Origin: Patiria pectinifera
Taxonomy: Eukaryota > Echinodermata > Asteroidea > Valvatida > Asterinidae
Direction: 5' to 3'
DNA: 64,000 bases
NCBI GenBank assembly: GCA_029964075.1
Contig: CM057149.1
Span: 9,000,465-9,064,464 of the forward strand
The translations under genes were made by a program, and so were the position numbers. The notes under the pieces are model-generated. The model saw nothing but the letters and a program-made list of their open reading frames with translations, had not been told where the DNA came from and made no database searches. The stretch's first letter is position 1. Every line of letters begins with the position of its first letter. This document shows positions 25,901-37,619 of this stretch, one piece after another.

Positions 25901-26460
25901 TCTGAGCAGACTTGTATTAATTTGTTAACGTCATTGCTTTCATTTGGCTACACAAGTTCCAAAAATGAAGAGTTTACCTCACTCTCAATCCAATATGGCC
26001 GACTCATGAATACGGCCATTACAGTTATTGCACAGAATCTACAGGACTTTTTTGGTCAATCTCCAAGTGAAGCATCCAATGTGAATCAATGATACGTAAA
26101 ATAAATATTGATCATTCTTTTTTTTAAATGTTCATGCTATTTGCCCCCAGCTTGATAATTTTGTTCTTCTTATGGAAACATGCAATACTTTTGTGATTAT
26201 TTCAATGTTATGAGCTGATCGTTCATTTTGTTGTCGTTACAGCTGGCGCCAGTATTCTTGACGAGGCGGGCCAAGAGATAGGTCATGTGACCAGCGGCTG
26301 TCCCTCCCCGACCCTAAAGATCAACGTTGCCATGGGTTACGTCAAGACCCAGCATGCAGCCATAGGAACAAAGGTCAAAGTTCAAGTCAGGAAACGCGGC
26401 ATCGATGCTGAAGTGGCGAAGATGCCGTTTGTGCCGTCCCACTACTACACTGGCAAATGA
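19956..26460 (+). CDS. AMT: Aminomethyltransferase, mitochondrial (glycine cleavage T-protein), 8 exons
   Basis: Exons 19956-20066, 21042-21261, 22425-22585, 23137-23218, 23654-23796, 24297-24483, 25220-25336 and 26243-26460. GT-AG junctions in compatible phases give 412 residues (human AMT 403). Residues 1-37 are basic, Ser/Thr-rich and lack acids until the end, as in a mitochondrial presequence. Conserved segments: [28 protein letters not shown], the folate-site NDKGGIKDD (128-136), [30 protein letters not shown], and the C-terminal [18 protein letters not shown] with [13 protein letters not shown] at the end. The enzyme transfers the methylene group from H-protein-bound aminomethyl-dihydrolipoate to tetrahydrofolate, releasing ammonia. 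All expected blocks are present, so it should be functional. Confidence 0.97.
20570..20632. repeat. Duplicated 'cacggtctaggtatata' motif
   Basis: The 17-base motif occurs twice about 50 bp apart, with 'cgtgaacgtgg' and 'ccacgttcacg' forming a hairpin between them. In AMT intron 1. Confidence 0.6.
21725..21890 (-). repeat. Dispersed repeat 'ggatccaggattt', minus orientation
   Basis: Inverted relative to 12170-12370 ('aatcctggatccagac', 'cttccaaaatctaatcga', 'aaccaacaaactaaccaac'). In AMT intron 2. Confidence 0.55.
22930..23025 (+). mobile_element. tRNA-like SINE head
   Basis: Has the shape of a tRNA gene ('tagctcagttggtagaaca' A-box and 'aggttcaaaccctgt' B-box), but there is no matching acceptor stem and an anticodon stem is not clear. 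More likely a SINE head or decayed tRNA copy than a functional tRNA. In AMT intron 3. Confidence 0.55.
25447..25640 (+). mobile_element. tRNA-derived SINE
   Basis: The head 'gtgtggctcagtggttaggg' and B-box-like 'gggttcgaatcctg' are followed by SINE body text. Same family as the minus-strand copy at 11545-11770. In AMT intron 7. Confidence 0.7.
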
Positions 26461-28200
26461 GAAAATCTAGGTGCTCCCAAGAATGAAATTTTTTATCAAC
26501 TGTAAATATATCAGATAAAGATTTATGGACATCTTCTCTGGCACTTTAGTCTTGATCCAAGGCCGCTTTGATTATTATTAAGGTCAGGTTAGTGTGGACA
26601 TCCGGTAGCAACTAACATTGCCTTGTCTGGTTCCCAGACCTAGTTACATAAAAGTCAGTGGTTATCGAGTCTGGAGTGCTAAATGGTATAGCAACCAGTG
26701 AAAACGCACTTGCTACTGAACAGATGTTTCCTCCTACTACATAAATCTAGGCTGCTCTATGACATGACCAGAACAGGATTTGTTCATGCCTCCCAAAATT
26801 TTAGAAGTGTTACAAACACATTTTTAGTGGTATTATATTCCTGATAGGTTGTATACAAACAAACTGCCTGCCGTGCCTCTTGTCAGTCCCGAGTTAAATC
26901 AAAGCCCATGTGCATGAAGTTTGATGCCAGGCGCAATGAAACAGTATTTTTTGGAGTGTTTTGAAATATTGCCATCTATACATGTCTGTGACCTTGATAA
27001 AGTAGTCATCGTAGTGTAGGGCCTTCCAAACTTGCAGTTGTGGCTGATGCCTGCTTTGCTGCAGTAAAATCACCATCAGGCTGGATTAAGTCAACCTAGC
27101 TCCCGCACACTGTAGATCCCCTTTGAGATATCCAACACCCAAGAACCCATTTCTGCCCTTCACATTCCAGTGGGTTCCGTGCACGAACAAGAGAGGGCGT
27201 TTTGACCACTTTCTTGAGCCTCTTGGATGGAACACGAAGCGTGCGCGCACTGGAGCGTGCGTGCACTGGTTCGTGCGCGTATAACACAAAGTACGCACGA
27301 CTCATTTTGTTCTGAATATGCGCAAAACCATAGCGTATTCGCGTGAGCGTCGGGCGTCATCGGCAATGCGTTGGAATGTCTCTCCCACTGGTCTCCCCCA
27401 ACTCTCCTTTTCATACCGTTGAGGGGGCACTTGTACTTGGGAACAGGGCCCATAGTAACCCTCTCCCTCTTTCATATCAACTACCCTTGTTCTGTTGAGC
27501 ATGTATTGGGTTTCACTTCGGGAATCGCCTTTGTAGTAATAACACCTCCCATATCTTGTCAAGTTATTTCAGCAGCTGTGCTCAGATTTGCTTTTTGTGA
27601 AGAATATGGCAAGGCGGCTTTCTAAATCTGACATCTAACCTACATTGTAGCTTCAAAATCCAAACCACATTCTTCGTACTTCAGCAAAATTGGGACACCA
27701 AGATTATTGAACTTATGTTATCATGCCAAAGATTACCAGTCTTGAAATAACCAGCCCATCAAAATAAAACCAAACCACTTGTTCTTGAAGAATATTGATG
27801 GTTTATATCTTTGATCAATAAATTATTTGCATTTACTATGTTCATTAACAATGTTTCAAATATTCATAAATATACAGTTCATTAGAGTACTTCTTGGAAA
27901 CACTTGTTTGTGATTTGGAAAATAATAATTTAATAATTTCCCATCAAATAATTTGGCAACTTTTTGGCAAACCATGGACACCAATCTAGGCATTTTGCCA
28001 GATTAAAAACATCATACACATTTATATGCATGTATCTAGTGGACTCGTTACAGCTGCTGATTAAAACCCTCCTATGCAAACATACATTCTGTGCAAAGTT
28101 GTCTTTTCAGTCAGAAATCGGTCAAGTGACTATTTTTAAAAGTTGAGCACTCCCTGCCTACATAAAGCAGAATTAACTGGTTCTTGGTTCTTGGTTGGTT
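26461..28200. other. 3' flank of AMT
   Basis: Probably 3' untranslated and intergenic sequence. The nearest AATAAA matches are at about 27763 and 27821, 1.3 kb after the stop codon. A short run rich in 'gcgtgcgcgcac' motifs lies at about 27238-27290. No further gene recognised. Confidence 0.35.
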
Positions 28201-28214
28201 GGTTCTTCTCCTAA

Positions 28215-28485
28215 ATACTCCACGTGGGAGTTTATACAGGAGGCCAGAAACACCGGGGCAAACCCCTTCTCTTAGCGATAAGTGTTTACTGGGTTCTTTT
28301 ACGTGCATTTATACAACACACGGGACCTACGGCTTAACGTCCCATCCGAAGGACGAAGCAATAATGGTTAAGTGCCTTGCTTAAGAGCACAATTGTCCGC
28401 CGGCTGGCTCGAACCCACGTCACTGTTGCCTCTGAAACACCAGAACGTGAGTCCGGTGTTCTTAACCGCTAGGCCATCACACTCC
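28215..28485 (-). mobile_element. tRNA-derived SINE, minus strand
   Basis: Shares 'ccagaaacaccggggc', 'gggacctacggct' and 'cccatccgaaggacgaagcaat' with 37905-38196, same orientation. The tRNA-like head is at the right end (minus strand 'tagcggttaagaacacc', 'gggttcgagcc'). Confidence 0.75.
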
Positions 28486-29369
28486 AACTGGCTGTGACTG
28501 TTTTAATATGTACATGTAACTTGCTTGATACAGCTATACTTTGTAGGTGATTGATAAGCCAGCTGTGCCTTCCAATTGCCTGCTTTTGTCTGTTGACTAA
28601 TTTCACTAGTCACTGTGCTTTCTTGAAATGTGATCTGACTGTTGGTAACTGAATTTGTGTAAATTGCATGGGAAGAGGATTGAGTTTTTTGACTGTCTAC
28701 GACTGTTCAGACTGCAGGAGGGTTAAGAACATATAAACTAAGCTTCCCGGGCTGAGATCAAGAACTAAGGTGCTTCCGATGTGTTATAAAATACACAGGT
28801 TTACAGGTATTCTTGATGCCAAGTAAAAATAAAGCTGGAGGAAAGATTGCATGAATACAAGGACCCATATTTTAAATTTGGGTTCCGCTGAAAAAGTTGA
28901 GAAAACATTGAACTCATCTTTTAGTTTGTTGAACTTTCAAAACATGGACCTTGTTCTCCATTCATGGAAAATGCACGTACATTGTATGTATTTCGTTCCT
29001 CAAATTTGGTGGCGTTTTGAAGGGTGGTATTTTTTATATTCTCAAAAAGAAAAACCTTGAAGAGTCCACTATAGCAGAAAAGCAATTCCAGCACAAGCAC
29101 AGCTAAGGCTGAAAAAAAATTGTTTCTGCTTCCGATTACATGGCATTTGAAAATAGGGTAGGTACAATGTAGGTGGGGTGTTTTTTTTTTGGGGGGGGGG
29201 ATTTTTTGTGTACGATCATATGGAAGTGTTTGCGTTTGTCAAGGGTAAAAGGTAGTCATTGATGATTTTCTGGATTTTCCTTCATTTTCCGCCCCAAAAT
29301 ATTAGGGTAGGGGCTGTCAAAATAGGATACGTAGGGTAACCGGAAACAGAACTATTTTTTTTGTTTGGC
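28486..29369. other. Intergenic 3' of actin-like gene 1
   Basis: No gene or clear repeat. A poly-T/poly-G run is at 29180-29205. Confidence 0.3.
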
Positions 29370-32300
29370 CTAAAGACCAATATATCGACGGTGGATGATT
29401 GATGGTCCCCACTCCTCGTACTCCCTTCTAGGAACCCAACGCATGGTGGATAGTGAGGCAAGAATAGACCCACCAAACCATATTCCATTCATCTTATATT
29501 CTCGTAGAGAATCTGTCTTGACAGTCACATTAAGTTCCTCACCAACGCGGTCAGGTAAACCTGGCAGCAAAGCAGTACCCCCAGACAAGTACACATGGGC
29601 GAGCAAGTCTGCACGTATATCCACATCACATTTTTTAAGGCTGTTGGCGACTGCCTCATGGATTCCTTCTGTCTGCAATCCAGCGAGGGGGGGGGTTTGA
29701 ACAGGACCTCTGGGCATCGGAACATCTCGCTGCCGACGCTGACCACTCGACCATCGGGGAGTGTGTAGTTCTTCTCCAATGTCCAGCTGTGCTGGGCGTT
29801 GCACAATTCTTGTTCGTAGTCTTGGGCCACGTAACAGAATTTCTCTTTGATGTCACGGACAATCTCTCGCTCAGCTGTGAATGGAGAAAGCCAAAAATCA
29901 AGCAATCTTTAAAATCTTTGAACTCTTTAATTTCTGGATTGAGTGGAAAGTGGAAGAAGAGCCAAATGTAAGAAGGAATCTTCAAATGACGTTATGTGCC
30001 GCACGTATCTCAGACGGTATTCCTTATTTTTTAATAGCTCAGTCACAATGAATTGCACACAAGGTTTACAAATCCAAGTGATACTGCCCTCTAACTCCGC
30101 CTTGACAAAAACCCACCTGTGGTGGAAAAAGAATATCCGCGCTCTCTGAGTAACTCCGTGAGGTATTCCGTGAGGTCCCTCCCAGTAACACCAAGTCTTT
30201 GGACTGCATGAGGCAGTGTTTGGCCTTCATAGCATGGCATGATCTCGGTCACGCCCTCACCACACTGTAGCATTAAACCGGTAGTCGCACCGTAGCTATA
30301 GAGGGCCAGTACTGCCTGAGTTGTGACATTCATTGCTTTCACGTTGAAGGATTCAAACATTACCTGTGCAAAACAAACAGAACAAACTCCACCAGCAAAA
30401 TAATATTAATAATTTACATAAATTAACGCACATATCAACCAGTCAGTTATCAGGGCTCGGTACAATATTTTTACCCTGCTCATTTGGCGGCAATTGGCGC
30501 CTAAAAAAACATTCCAAAGACCATCTCAGCTCCCTGGGGAGTATACAGCTCATTGCTGCCATATCTGTGCAATCGGCTAAATCAAAAACAGAACATGACC
30601 ATAGCTACCCTCACAGGTACCACTTTACTCCTTGGTGGGAGAAGCAATGAGTAATAACGTGTCGTGTCCAAGGACACATGCACCACAACCCCAGGCTGGA
30701 CTCGAAACCAACAACCTCTAGATTTACCCACAAGATCAATACAATGCCCCCACTTTATGATAAGGTAACATCACAGTTGTGTGTGTATGGGCGTAGGTTT
30801 TTGTTTTCAAATATTCAAAGCGGCAAAAAGCTATTCGAATATTCTCTTGATGATCGAATATTTAAATATTCAGTATATTCGGGACAGTCCTACTCCCCCA
30901 ATTCTCCCTTTGCAACTGGTGCGAGGGTATGCGTAGTAGTCTTTCAATAATATTCACGGCCAGAAAAGAAGTTAGACCTTTTACCTGAGTCATCTTTTCC
31001 TTGTTGGCTTTGGGGCCGAGGCAAGGCTCAGACAGTAACACGTCGTAATCTTCTGGAGCCACACAGAGTTCATTAGCGAAGGTGTGGTGCCAGATCTTCT
31101 CCATGTCATCCCAGTCGGTGATGATGCCCCGTTCGATGGGATACCTCAGGCTCAGGATTTCTCGTTTCTGCTGAGCCTGATTGCCGATGAAGCAATCGGT
31201 AACCTGCTGCTTGCAATCTTCTGCCTGAGACTTCACAAACAGTGGGGGGGGGGGGGGAATAAAGGGAATCAAACCAAAAGTTACAACATGCAGTTTGAGC
31301 TCTTGTTGCTTTGAACAGACTTTGTGTCTATATATGTTACCTCTACTTTGGGAATGAGATGTCGTAATGTCAATTTTTTTTTTTTATGCCACCGTGTAAC
31401 TATCAACAGTAAGTCACACCTCCAGCACTTTATACTAATAGAATAGTTTCAAGATTGGTTTGTAGTGGGACATTCCATGTGACTACATTTCGTGTCGAGT
31501 TCACCATAGATTGAAGAGTGCATATGGGTAAACTATCTATGATTCTCTCTCTTGTGCATGCCTTCGGCCATGTTGGCCATGCTTCCGTCTTGCCGTTGTA
31601 AATATACTAATCAAGATGTAATTGAGAGTCGGAGATGAAAAATTAATCCCTTTCCCCCTTCCATCCAAACCTGGTAATGGTCTTCGGACTGTTACAGGTT
31701 TTCCCATGGAAATGACAAAATGAAAGAAAAAATGGTTAATTAAAAAGAAATACAAAGCAGCAGACCTAGAAATATAAAAAAATGCTTCTTGCGTTTAATA
31801 GCATATTATATCTCACTAAAATGACAGGCGGCTCTTTACGATAAGATGGACACCAGAGGGCGCTGTTGGGTTGGGTAAATACACAAGAGTTTACCCAAAC
31901 CAAATAGCTCTCTCCTATCATGACTACTGTGTCCACCATGGCCCAATTTCATGGCTCTGCTAAAATTCTGCACTATCGATCAACTTTATTCTGTGCTATG
32001 ACAGTGCCAGCATAAAAATCATGTGCTTATCTGTCAACAAAGAAACCTTAAGTAGTTATGCCCTTACTGGATGTACACATGGTGTATGCATACATCCAAA
32101 ATTCCTTGCTTATCGTGAATTTTCTGCCACGGTAAGCAGGGATATTTCCCAATAATAAGCAGAGTCATGAAATTGGGCTCAATAATCAAAATGGCTCATT
32201 CACGTGCATCTGCATTTTGTAAATAAAAGGGTTGATTGAACTCTTGTTTACATACGCTGTCACAGTACAGTGGTCTACCCACTGCTGTAGGAAAAACAGC

Positions 32301-32387
32301 CTTCGGTGTCTCCTGTCCCCCAAAGCCAGCCTTGAACATACCAGATCCATTGTCGATAACGACTGAAGTAATTTCTTCGTCATCCAT
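29370..32387 (-). pseudogene. Divergent actin-like gene 1, frameshifted in last exon
   Basis: Minus-strand exons 32387-32256, 31224-30985, 30363-30117 and 29874-29370, all GT-AG, about 374 codons (actin 375). Starts [20 protein letters not shown]. Introns sit at the deuterostome actin positions 41/42, 121/122 and 204. Diverged sites: the phosphate-loop DSGDGVTH of actin is QCGEGVTE here (residues 157-164), the position of methyl-His73 is Arg76, the DNase-binding loop is replaced by [14 protein letters not shown], and the C-terminus is IHRRYIGL instead of HRKCF. The last exon changes frame at a run of nine C (plus-strand G run 29687-29695) after VLFKP. The two halves lie in different frames, a net 2-base excess or 1-base deficit relative to the tandem paralogue. 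All other segments are intact, so an assembly or sequencing error in the homopolymer is as likely as true decay. Confidence 0.85.
30595..30730 (-). mobile_element. Probable tRNA-derived SINE in actin-like 1 intron 2
   Basis: Contains 'gtgtccaaggacac' and, on the minus strand, 'ggtttcgagtccagcc', similar in layout to the other minus-strand SINEs here. Partial. Confidence 0.45.
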
Positions 32388-33339
32388 TGAAGAATCGCTG
32401 AAATCAGAAAAGAATCTTTCTTATGATGACAAGGACAACCCACACATGCCATGGACAAAACATATACACTCTCAAGAGCAGCTAGGCATATTTTATTTCT
32501 GAAATGTTGAACTTTTTTGGCACCCGCTGTACATGTAGTAACAAATTCGACCCAAAAATTGGGCGCTAGAACTTCTTTTTTTTCTTCAAATTTTTGGTTT
32601 TGGTCTGTGTTAGCAGCTAGCAGGACTAGTGAGTGTACAGTAGCAGGACAGACCAAATCCAAAAATTCGAGAGAAAAAAGGAGTCTAGCGACCCAGCCAG
32701 GTAATAAACACATTATAACAGGCATGGCAGGTTGGCTGTCATCATGGTCATGCTGTAGGCTGAACATTTTCATGACAGCTACGTTCGATCAAGCTGTAAA
32801 AATTCAAAACAAAGTAAATTTGTTCGATTTATCCAACATTTTGTACTGTCTCCTGCTACATCTACTAGTACTAGTGCAAGTATTATTCAAGTGCTATTCC
32901 GTTAGCTTACCGTTTCACGGTTGCAAAACCACGACAATACTGGCTTCACACGGAACGTGGTCATCAGGTCATGCAGGTACGGTGGTCACGCCGCAGGCAC
33001 CGACCGGTACGCCGTAGGCACCGACCGGTACGCCGTACACATCGGTTAGTGTTTCCGCAGGCCATGTCCAGCGTTCTTCGGCAAAGTCGTCTGGGATTCA
33101 GACAGAACTATGCACTAGATGCGTATATTTAATTCAGGCAGGTACCTGGACCAAATGTTACCTACCACTTGAAAACATGCGAATATAAATTAATTTTATA
33201 CGATTGAATTGACGTTGTTAATTAGTGAGAACATCTATTGTACTTTATTAGTGGAAAAGATTAATGTTTTGCAACAGCAACATTTTGTTTGTAATAGCAT
33301 TGCTATTAAATACGTAAGTTTATGCCTACATAAATAAGT
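32388..33339. other. Upstream region of actin-like gene 1
   Basis: Between the start of actin-like 1 (minus) and the tRNA. Short 'ccgaccggtacgccgtaggca' repeats lie around 32998-33035. No other gene. Promoter elements not identified. Confidence 0.3.
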
Positions 33340-33459
33340 GTCAGGATGGCCGAGCGGTCTAAGGCGCCAGACTCAAGGTTAATACCTTCCGCTGTACACA
33401 GTGGATATGGGCGTTCTGGTCCCCGAATGGGGGCGTGGGTTCGAATCCCACTTCTGACA
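33340..33459 (+). tRNA. tRNA-Leu (CAA) with intron
   Basis: The acceptor stem GTCAGGA pairs with TTCTGAC (33452-33458) and is followed by discriminator A. The D-arm is GCCGAGCGGTCTAAGGC, the anticodon CAA is at 33374-33376, a variable arm (TCCCCGAATGGGGGC) suits a class II tRNA, and the T-arm is GTGGGTTCGAATCCCAC. A 36-base intron (33378-33413) follows the base 3' of the anticodon, where eukaryotic tRNA-Leu(CAA) genes carry theirs; the mature length is 84. Internal A and B boxes serve as the Pol III promoter, and a T-run at about 33462-33469 is the terminator. Appears functional. Confidence 0.96.
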
Positions 33460-33461
33460 AA

Positions 33462-33469
33462 TTTTTTTT
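33462..33469 (+). terminator. Pol III T-run terminator of tRNA-Leu
   Basis: Eight T residues start three bases after the mature 3' end. Confidence 0.8.
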
Positions 33470-33671
33470 GTTTCCGGTAAAAATTCTTCTTTCTGTGGGT
33501 TTCAATGTCGTGGAAATGAACAAAATTACAGGTTATTGTATCTCAATAGCATTCATATGATACTTGACTTTTTTCTTTTCAACAAATTCACACTAAGTTG
33601 ATGAAGTTGAAATTAACACCTTTGATGTGATGAATTTAACGATTCAAGTTTCATTTTTGGTCAACAGTTTG

Positions 33672-33999
33672 CTGCTCCTTTTGGTTGCTTTTCAAAGCAT
33701 TATTTGTGACATAAATTATTTGTGTGATTTTGTATTGGTGTGTACGTTAAGGTGGATGGGGTGGGTCAAAAAACAACCAACGGCGATTAACTTTTAATGC
33801 TTCCCACCACAATTCTTTCATTATTGGTCAAAAGTTTGCGGGAAGATTATGCTGTTGCTCCTTTTGGTTGCTTTTCAAAGCATTATTTGTGACATAAATT
33901 ATTTGTGTGATTTTGTATTGGTGTGTACGTTAAGGTGGATGGGGTGGGTCAGAAAACAACCAACGGCAATTAATTTTTAATGCTTCCCACCACAATTCA
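33672..33999. repeat. 183-bp tandem duplication
   Basis: 'gctccttttggttgcttttc' recurs at a 183-bp spacing (33674 and 33857), and both copies run through 'gtgtacgttaaggtggatggg' to 'gcttcccaccacaattc'. Very few differences, so recent. Confidence 0.9.
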
Positions 34000-34741
34000 T
34001 AAACCATTATAATTTTTATTTGTTCAAATTCAAATATTTAATTTTTCTAAACGCATTATATACATCCTACCTAAAATTAATATTGAAATGAAGTATATGC
34101 ATATAAAGTCTTTAAAAAATAAATGAAACGTTATGTATAATTCTAAAAAATGTAAAAATATATGTCAAAAATCCATTCTCATTGATAATTTTATGTGGCT
34201 GATTATTGCTATAATTGCATTTTTATCATTCAAATTCAAGCTATCATTCAAATGTTCTCAACTTGTCATAGCTAAATTCCAATATTTACAGTAACTACCT
34301 TTTGTGTGAAAATCTGTTTTTAAATATTTCAGAAAAATAACTGGAGAGTAATTTTACGTATCTGAAAAAATTCATTCATAAAAATAATCTATAAGACTAA
34401 GATTTCAAATTCCAGTCAGAATAATAACAATGAAATGCTAATTTCTATTTGAAATCCAATGAAGACAAGATTATAATTTTACATTCTCTGCAGAAGCATC
34501 CAGTTAACTTTATCAAAATCCTGTTTTGAAAATCCTGTTTTGCATTTCATCAATATTATAATTATGGGCAAAATTATGGCTTGTAGAATGTGCAACACAC
34601 CGTCACTTACGGGCAGTCATACAATGGTACTTGTGCACAGAGACCATTGCACGTACATGTACTTGTATCTGAAGTAAGTTTCTGAATGGGATGTACGATA
34701 TTACACTGCGACCCAACTAATACAAAATTAGGTTCAATATA
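34000..34741. other. 3' flank of actin-like gene 2
   Basis: AT-rich. A minus-strand AATAAA is present at about 34014-34019, 720 bp past the stop codon. Nothing else recognised. Confidence 0.3.
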
Positions 34742-37619
34742 TCACTTTTTGGGCAATGCCCTATCAAAACACTTTTGATCAATGACTGCAGGGCCTTTTT
34801 CTTGAAACTCTTGCTTTGAGACGCAAAAGTCGTCAAAGCGTGAGAGGCTGGCAAGAATAGAACCACCGATCCACGCAAACAGTTTTCTTTCAGGAGCTGC
34901 GACAATCCTAACTTTCATAAAGCTGGGGGCAAGGTCACACAGCTCCTTCTGTATCCTGTCGCAAAAGCCCGGGAACATGGTGGAGCCCCCAGACAACACC
35001 ACATTGCAGTAGAGGTCTCTACGAGTGGCCATGTCACATGTCATGATGCTGTTGTAGACTGCCTGATGGATTCCTTCAGCCTGCAAGCCAGCCAGGGAGG
35101 GTTGGAACAGGACCTCGGGGCATCGGATCATCTCGCTGCCGACGCTGATCACCTGACCATCGGGGAGTGTGTAGTTCTTCTCCTGGTTCCAGCTGTACCG
35201 GGCGTTATACAGCTCCAATTTGAAGTTTTGGGCCGAATAGCACAGCTTTTCTTTGATGTCACGCACAGTCTCCCTATCGGCTGTAATACAAAATCAGGAA
35301 GTATATGTTAAGTAATTGTGGGGAACTTCAGACTTTCTTATTATTGTTCATTGTGTCACTTGTGACCAAACTTTGAAATTGACTTGCGATTTAATAGAAG
35401 CTGGACTTGTGAAGGACTTGTAACTATGCACCGACAAAATATGTGTACATCACACATAATAATAATACATTGGGAGGCTAATCATCCTAAGACACAGCTG
35501 AGAAGCTTAATTGCGAAGGGTACGGCTAACATGGTTAAGGAGCCTTTTGCAGCCAGCCACATCGACCCATATATGACCACGGAGCACAGCCTGAGACCAA
35601 AAGTGTTTGATTTTTCCAGAGGGAGGAAAACCAGAGGGCCTGGAGAAAAACCCTCGTGGCACAGGAGAGAACCAATGCACAAATCTATTCGCTTATGGTC
35701 TGCAGCCGGGAATCGAACCAGGGCCACAGTGGTGAGAGGCGAGTGCCTTATGCACTAGCCACCCACGCCACCCAATCTCAATCACAAGTCCAGCACTGAT
35801 GCCTCATCAAACTTGCTAATATATGCAAACTCCGCCTTTGCTCTTTCAGAATTCTCCCTTTTCCCTGAATCTTGAGGCATACCTGATGTGAAATCAAATC
35901 TCCGCTCTGACAGGATCTCCATGAGGTAGTTTGTGAGGTCGCTACCAGCAACATCTACCCTCTGTATGGCATTACGCAACACGTAACCCTCAAAGACGGG
36001 CACGATTTGCGTCACACCGTCACCGGACTCCAAAGCAATGGCAGTACCCCGGCCGGACGAAAGAATCGATAAGACGGCTTGGACGCCTATGTGCAATAGT
36101 GGAACATCAAAGGTTTCAAACATAACCTACGATACAGAAACAACAAAAACCACTACTTATTAACACTCTTTATCTTCATTTGAAGTGGTAATTGCAGAAT
36201 ACCCCCACACTCCAAAACTCACCCCCTAAAAAAACCAATGGCCACACAGTCGAAGGAGCTAGGAAAAAGTCTAAGTCCAATTGCATAGGGTCCCCTGGAG
36301 TGGCTATACGGATACAGGATATACTATAGTGTTGTGCATCGGGTCGGGTTGACCAGGCCATACTGACCCAAAACATTATAGGGTACAGTAAATACATATA
36401 TTGTCAAATATTTATACCTGTGCCATCTTTTCTCTGTTTGCTTTGGGGTTTGAAGCAGCATCGGTCAGTAGCAAACCGTGCTCATCTGGTGACACACGGA
36501 GCTCATTGTAGAAGGTGTGGTGCCAGATCTTCTCCATATCGTCCCAGTTTGTGATGATGCCGTGCTGTATGGGATACTTCAGGCTGAGAATTCCTCGTTT
36601 CATCTGGGCATCTTCGCCGATGTAAGAATCTCGCGGTGTCAGTCCGGGCATTGAATTTCCCAACTAGAAAAACAAGTGTCAGAGATATAGTAAACAACTC
36701 AATCACAAGCCAATTACAACTCAATCGTACATCAGTCATAACTTTACAAGTCATCACAAGCCAATCACAAGTCATCACAAGCTAATCACAAGTCATCACA
36801 AGCTAATCACGAGTCATCACAAGGTAATCACAAGTCATCACAAGGTAATCACAAGTCATCACAAGCCAATCACAAGTCATCACAAGCTAATCACAAGTCA
36901 TCACAAGCTAATCACAAGTCTATCATAAGTCACTGCAAGCTAATTGCAAAATTCACAAGTTATCACAATCAAAAGTCAATCACAAGTAATCACAAGTCAT
37001 CACAAGTCATTCAGCCTCAAGTCAAGTGACAAGATTTTCAAATTACTTTATAAAGGTATCAAATTTGTCACTATTCTTCCGATACTTTGATGGTTGGCCA
37101 TGCTGGTGATTTATTCATGACTAGATGACTAGTGTTGGACTTGAAGTTGACCTCATGCACATATGGCAGGACCAAGACAAATTATTAAATATTTTAAATT
37201 GAGCATTCCAGAAGGAATATACAGTTCCAGGGTACAACACGATTACTATTTTATACATGTATTAGTATATATTTCACAACAATTTTGTCAATTACTTTTT
37301 GGATAGCTGCAAATGAAACACTCCCCCTTCAAATCCTCTCTATTTGTTCATATACATGCCTGTACATGTTGTACGACAAACAACATGTACATGTACCAAG
37401 TACTGATATTTTATTTCAAACTGTTATAAAAATATGTATACGTTCAGTTCTGTCGAGTCATAATGATAATTCCCCAACTTGGGTAGGTCCCCTACTTACA
37501 TCATTGCGAGGTCTGCCAATGATTGATGAGAAGACCGAACGTGGCGCATCGTCTCCAGCAAAACCCGCCTTGCACATACCTGAACCATTATCGATAACGA
37601 GTGCACTGGCATCATCCAT
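34742..37619 (-). CDS. Divergent actin-like gene 2, 4 exons
   Basis: Minus-strand exons 37619-37500, 36663-36418, 36126-35883 and 35280-34742, GT-AG, phases 0, 0, 1; 382 residues. Clear actin fold markers: [62 protein letters not shown] and [13 protein letters not shown]. Introns are at actin positions 41/42, 121/122 and 204, the same as in actin-like gene 1, so the two are a tandem duplication. Position 73 His is kept (H74), but the catalytic-site equivalents of Asp154 and His161 are E155 and Q162. The DNase loop has two extra residues, and the tail adds DRALPKK after KCF. Conventional actins are far more conserved than this, so it is a specialised paralogue; whether it polymerises is unknown. 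Confidence 0.92.
35540..35775 (-). mobile_element. Probable SINE in actin-like 2 intron 3
   Basis: Minus-strand tRNA-like head 'gcatagggcactc...' lies near 35750 and B-box-like 'ggttcgattccc' near 35705-35720. Body text with 'gagaaaaaccctcg'. Confidence 0.5.
36720..37020. repeat. Satellite of ~10-11-bp 'atcacaagtca' units
   Basis: More than twenty near-identical 10-13-bp units ('atcacaagtc', 'atcacaagct') in tandem, in actin-like 2 intron 1. The same unit makes up the arrays at 50080-50345 and 50525-50645. Confidence 0.95.

Noticed and set aside
27086..27562. Several overlapping minus-strand open frames as a gene
   Set aside because: Frames overlap one another, are low in complexity and have no splice or domain support; the region is AMT 3' flank.
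36720..37020. CRISPR-like array
   Set aside because: Units are 10-13 bp with no unique spacers and the DNA is eukaryotic; it is a satellite.
34742..37619. Conventional cytoplasmic or muscle actin
   Set aside because: Too many changes at invariant actin positions, including the ATP-site residues and the DNase loop.
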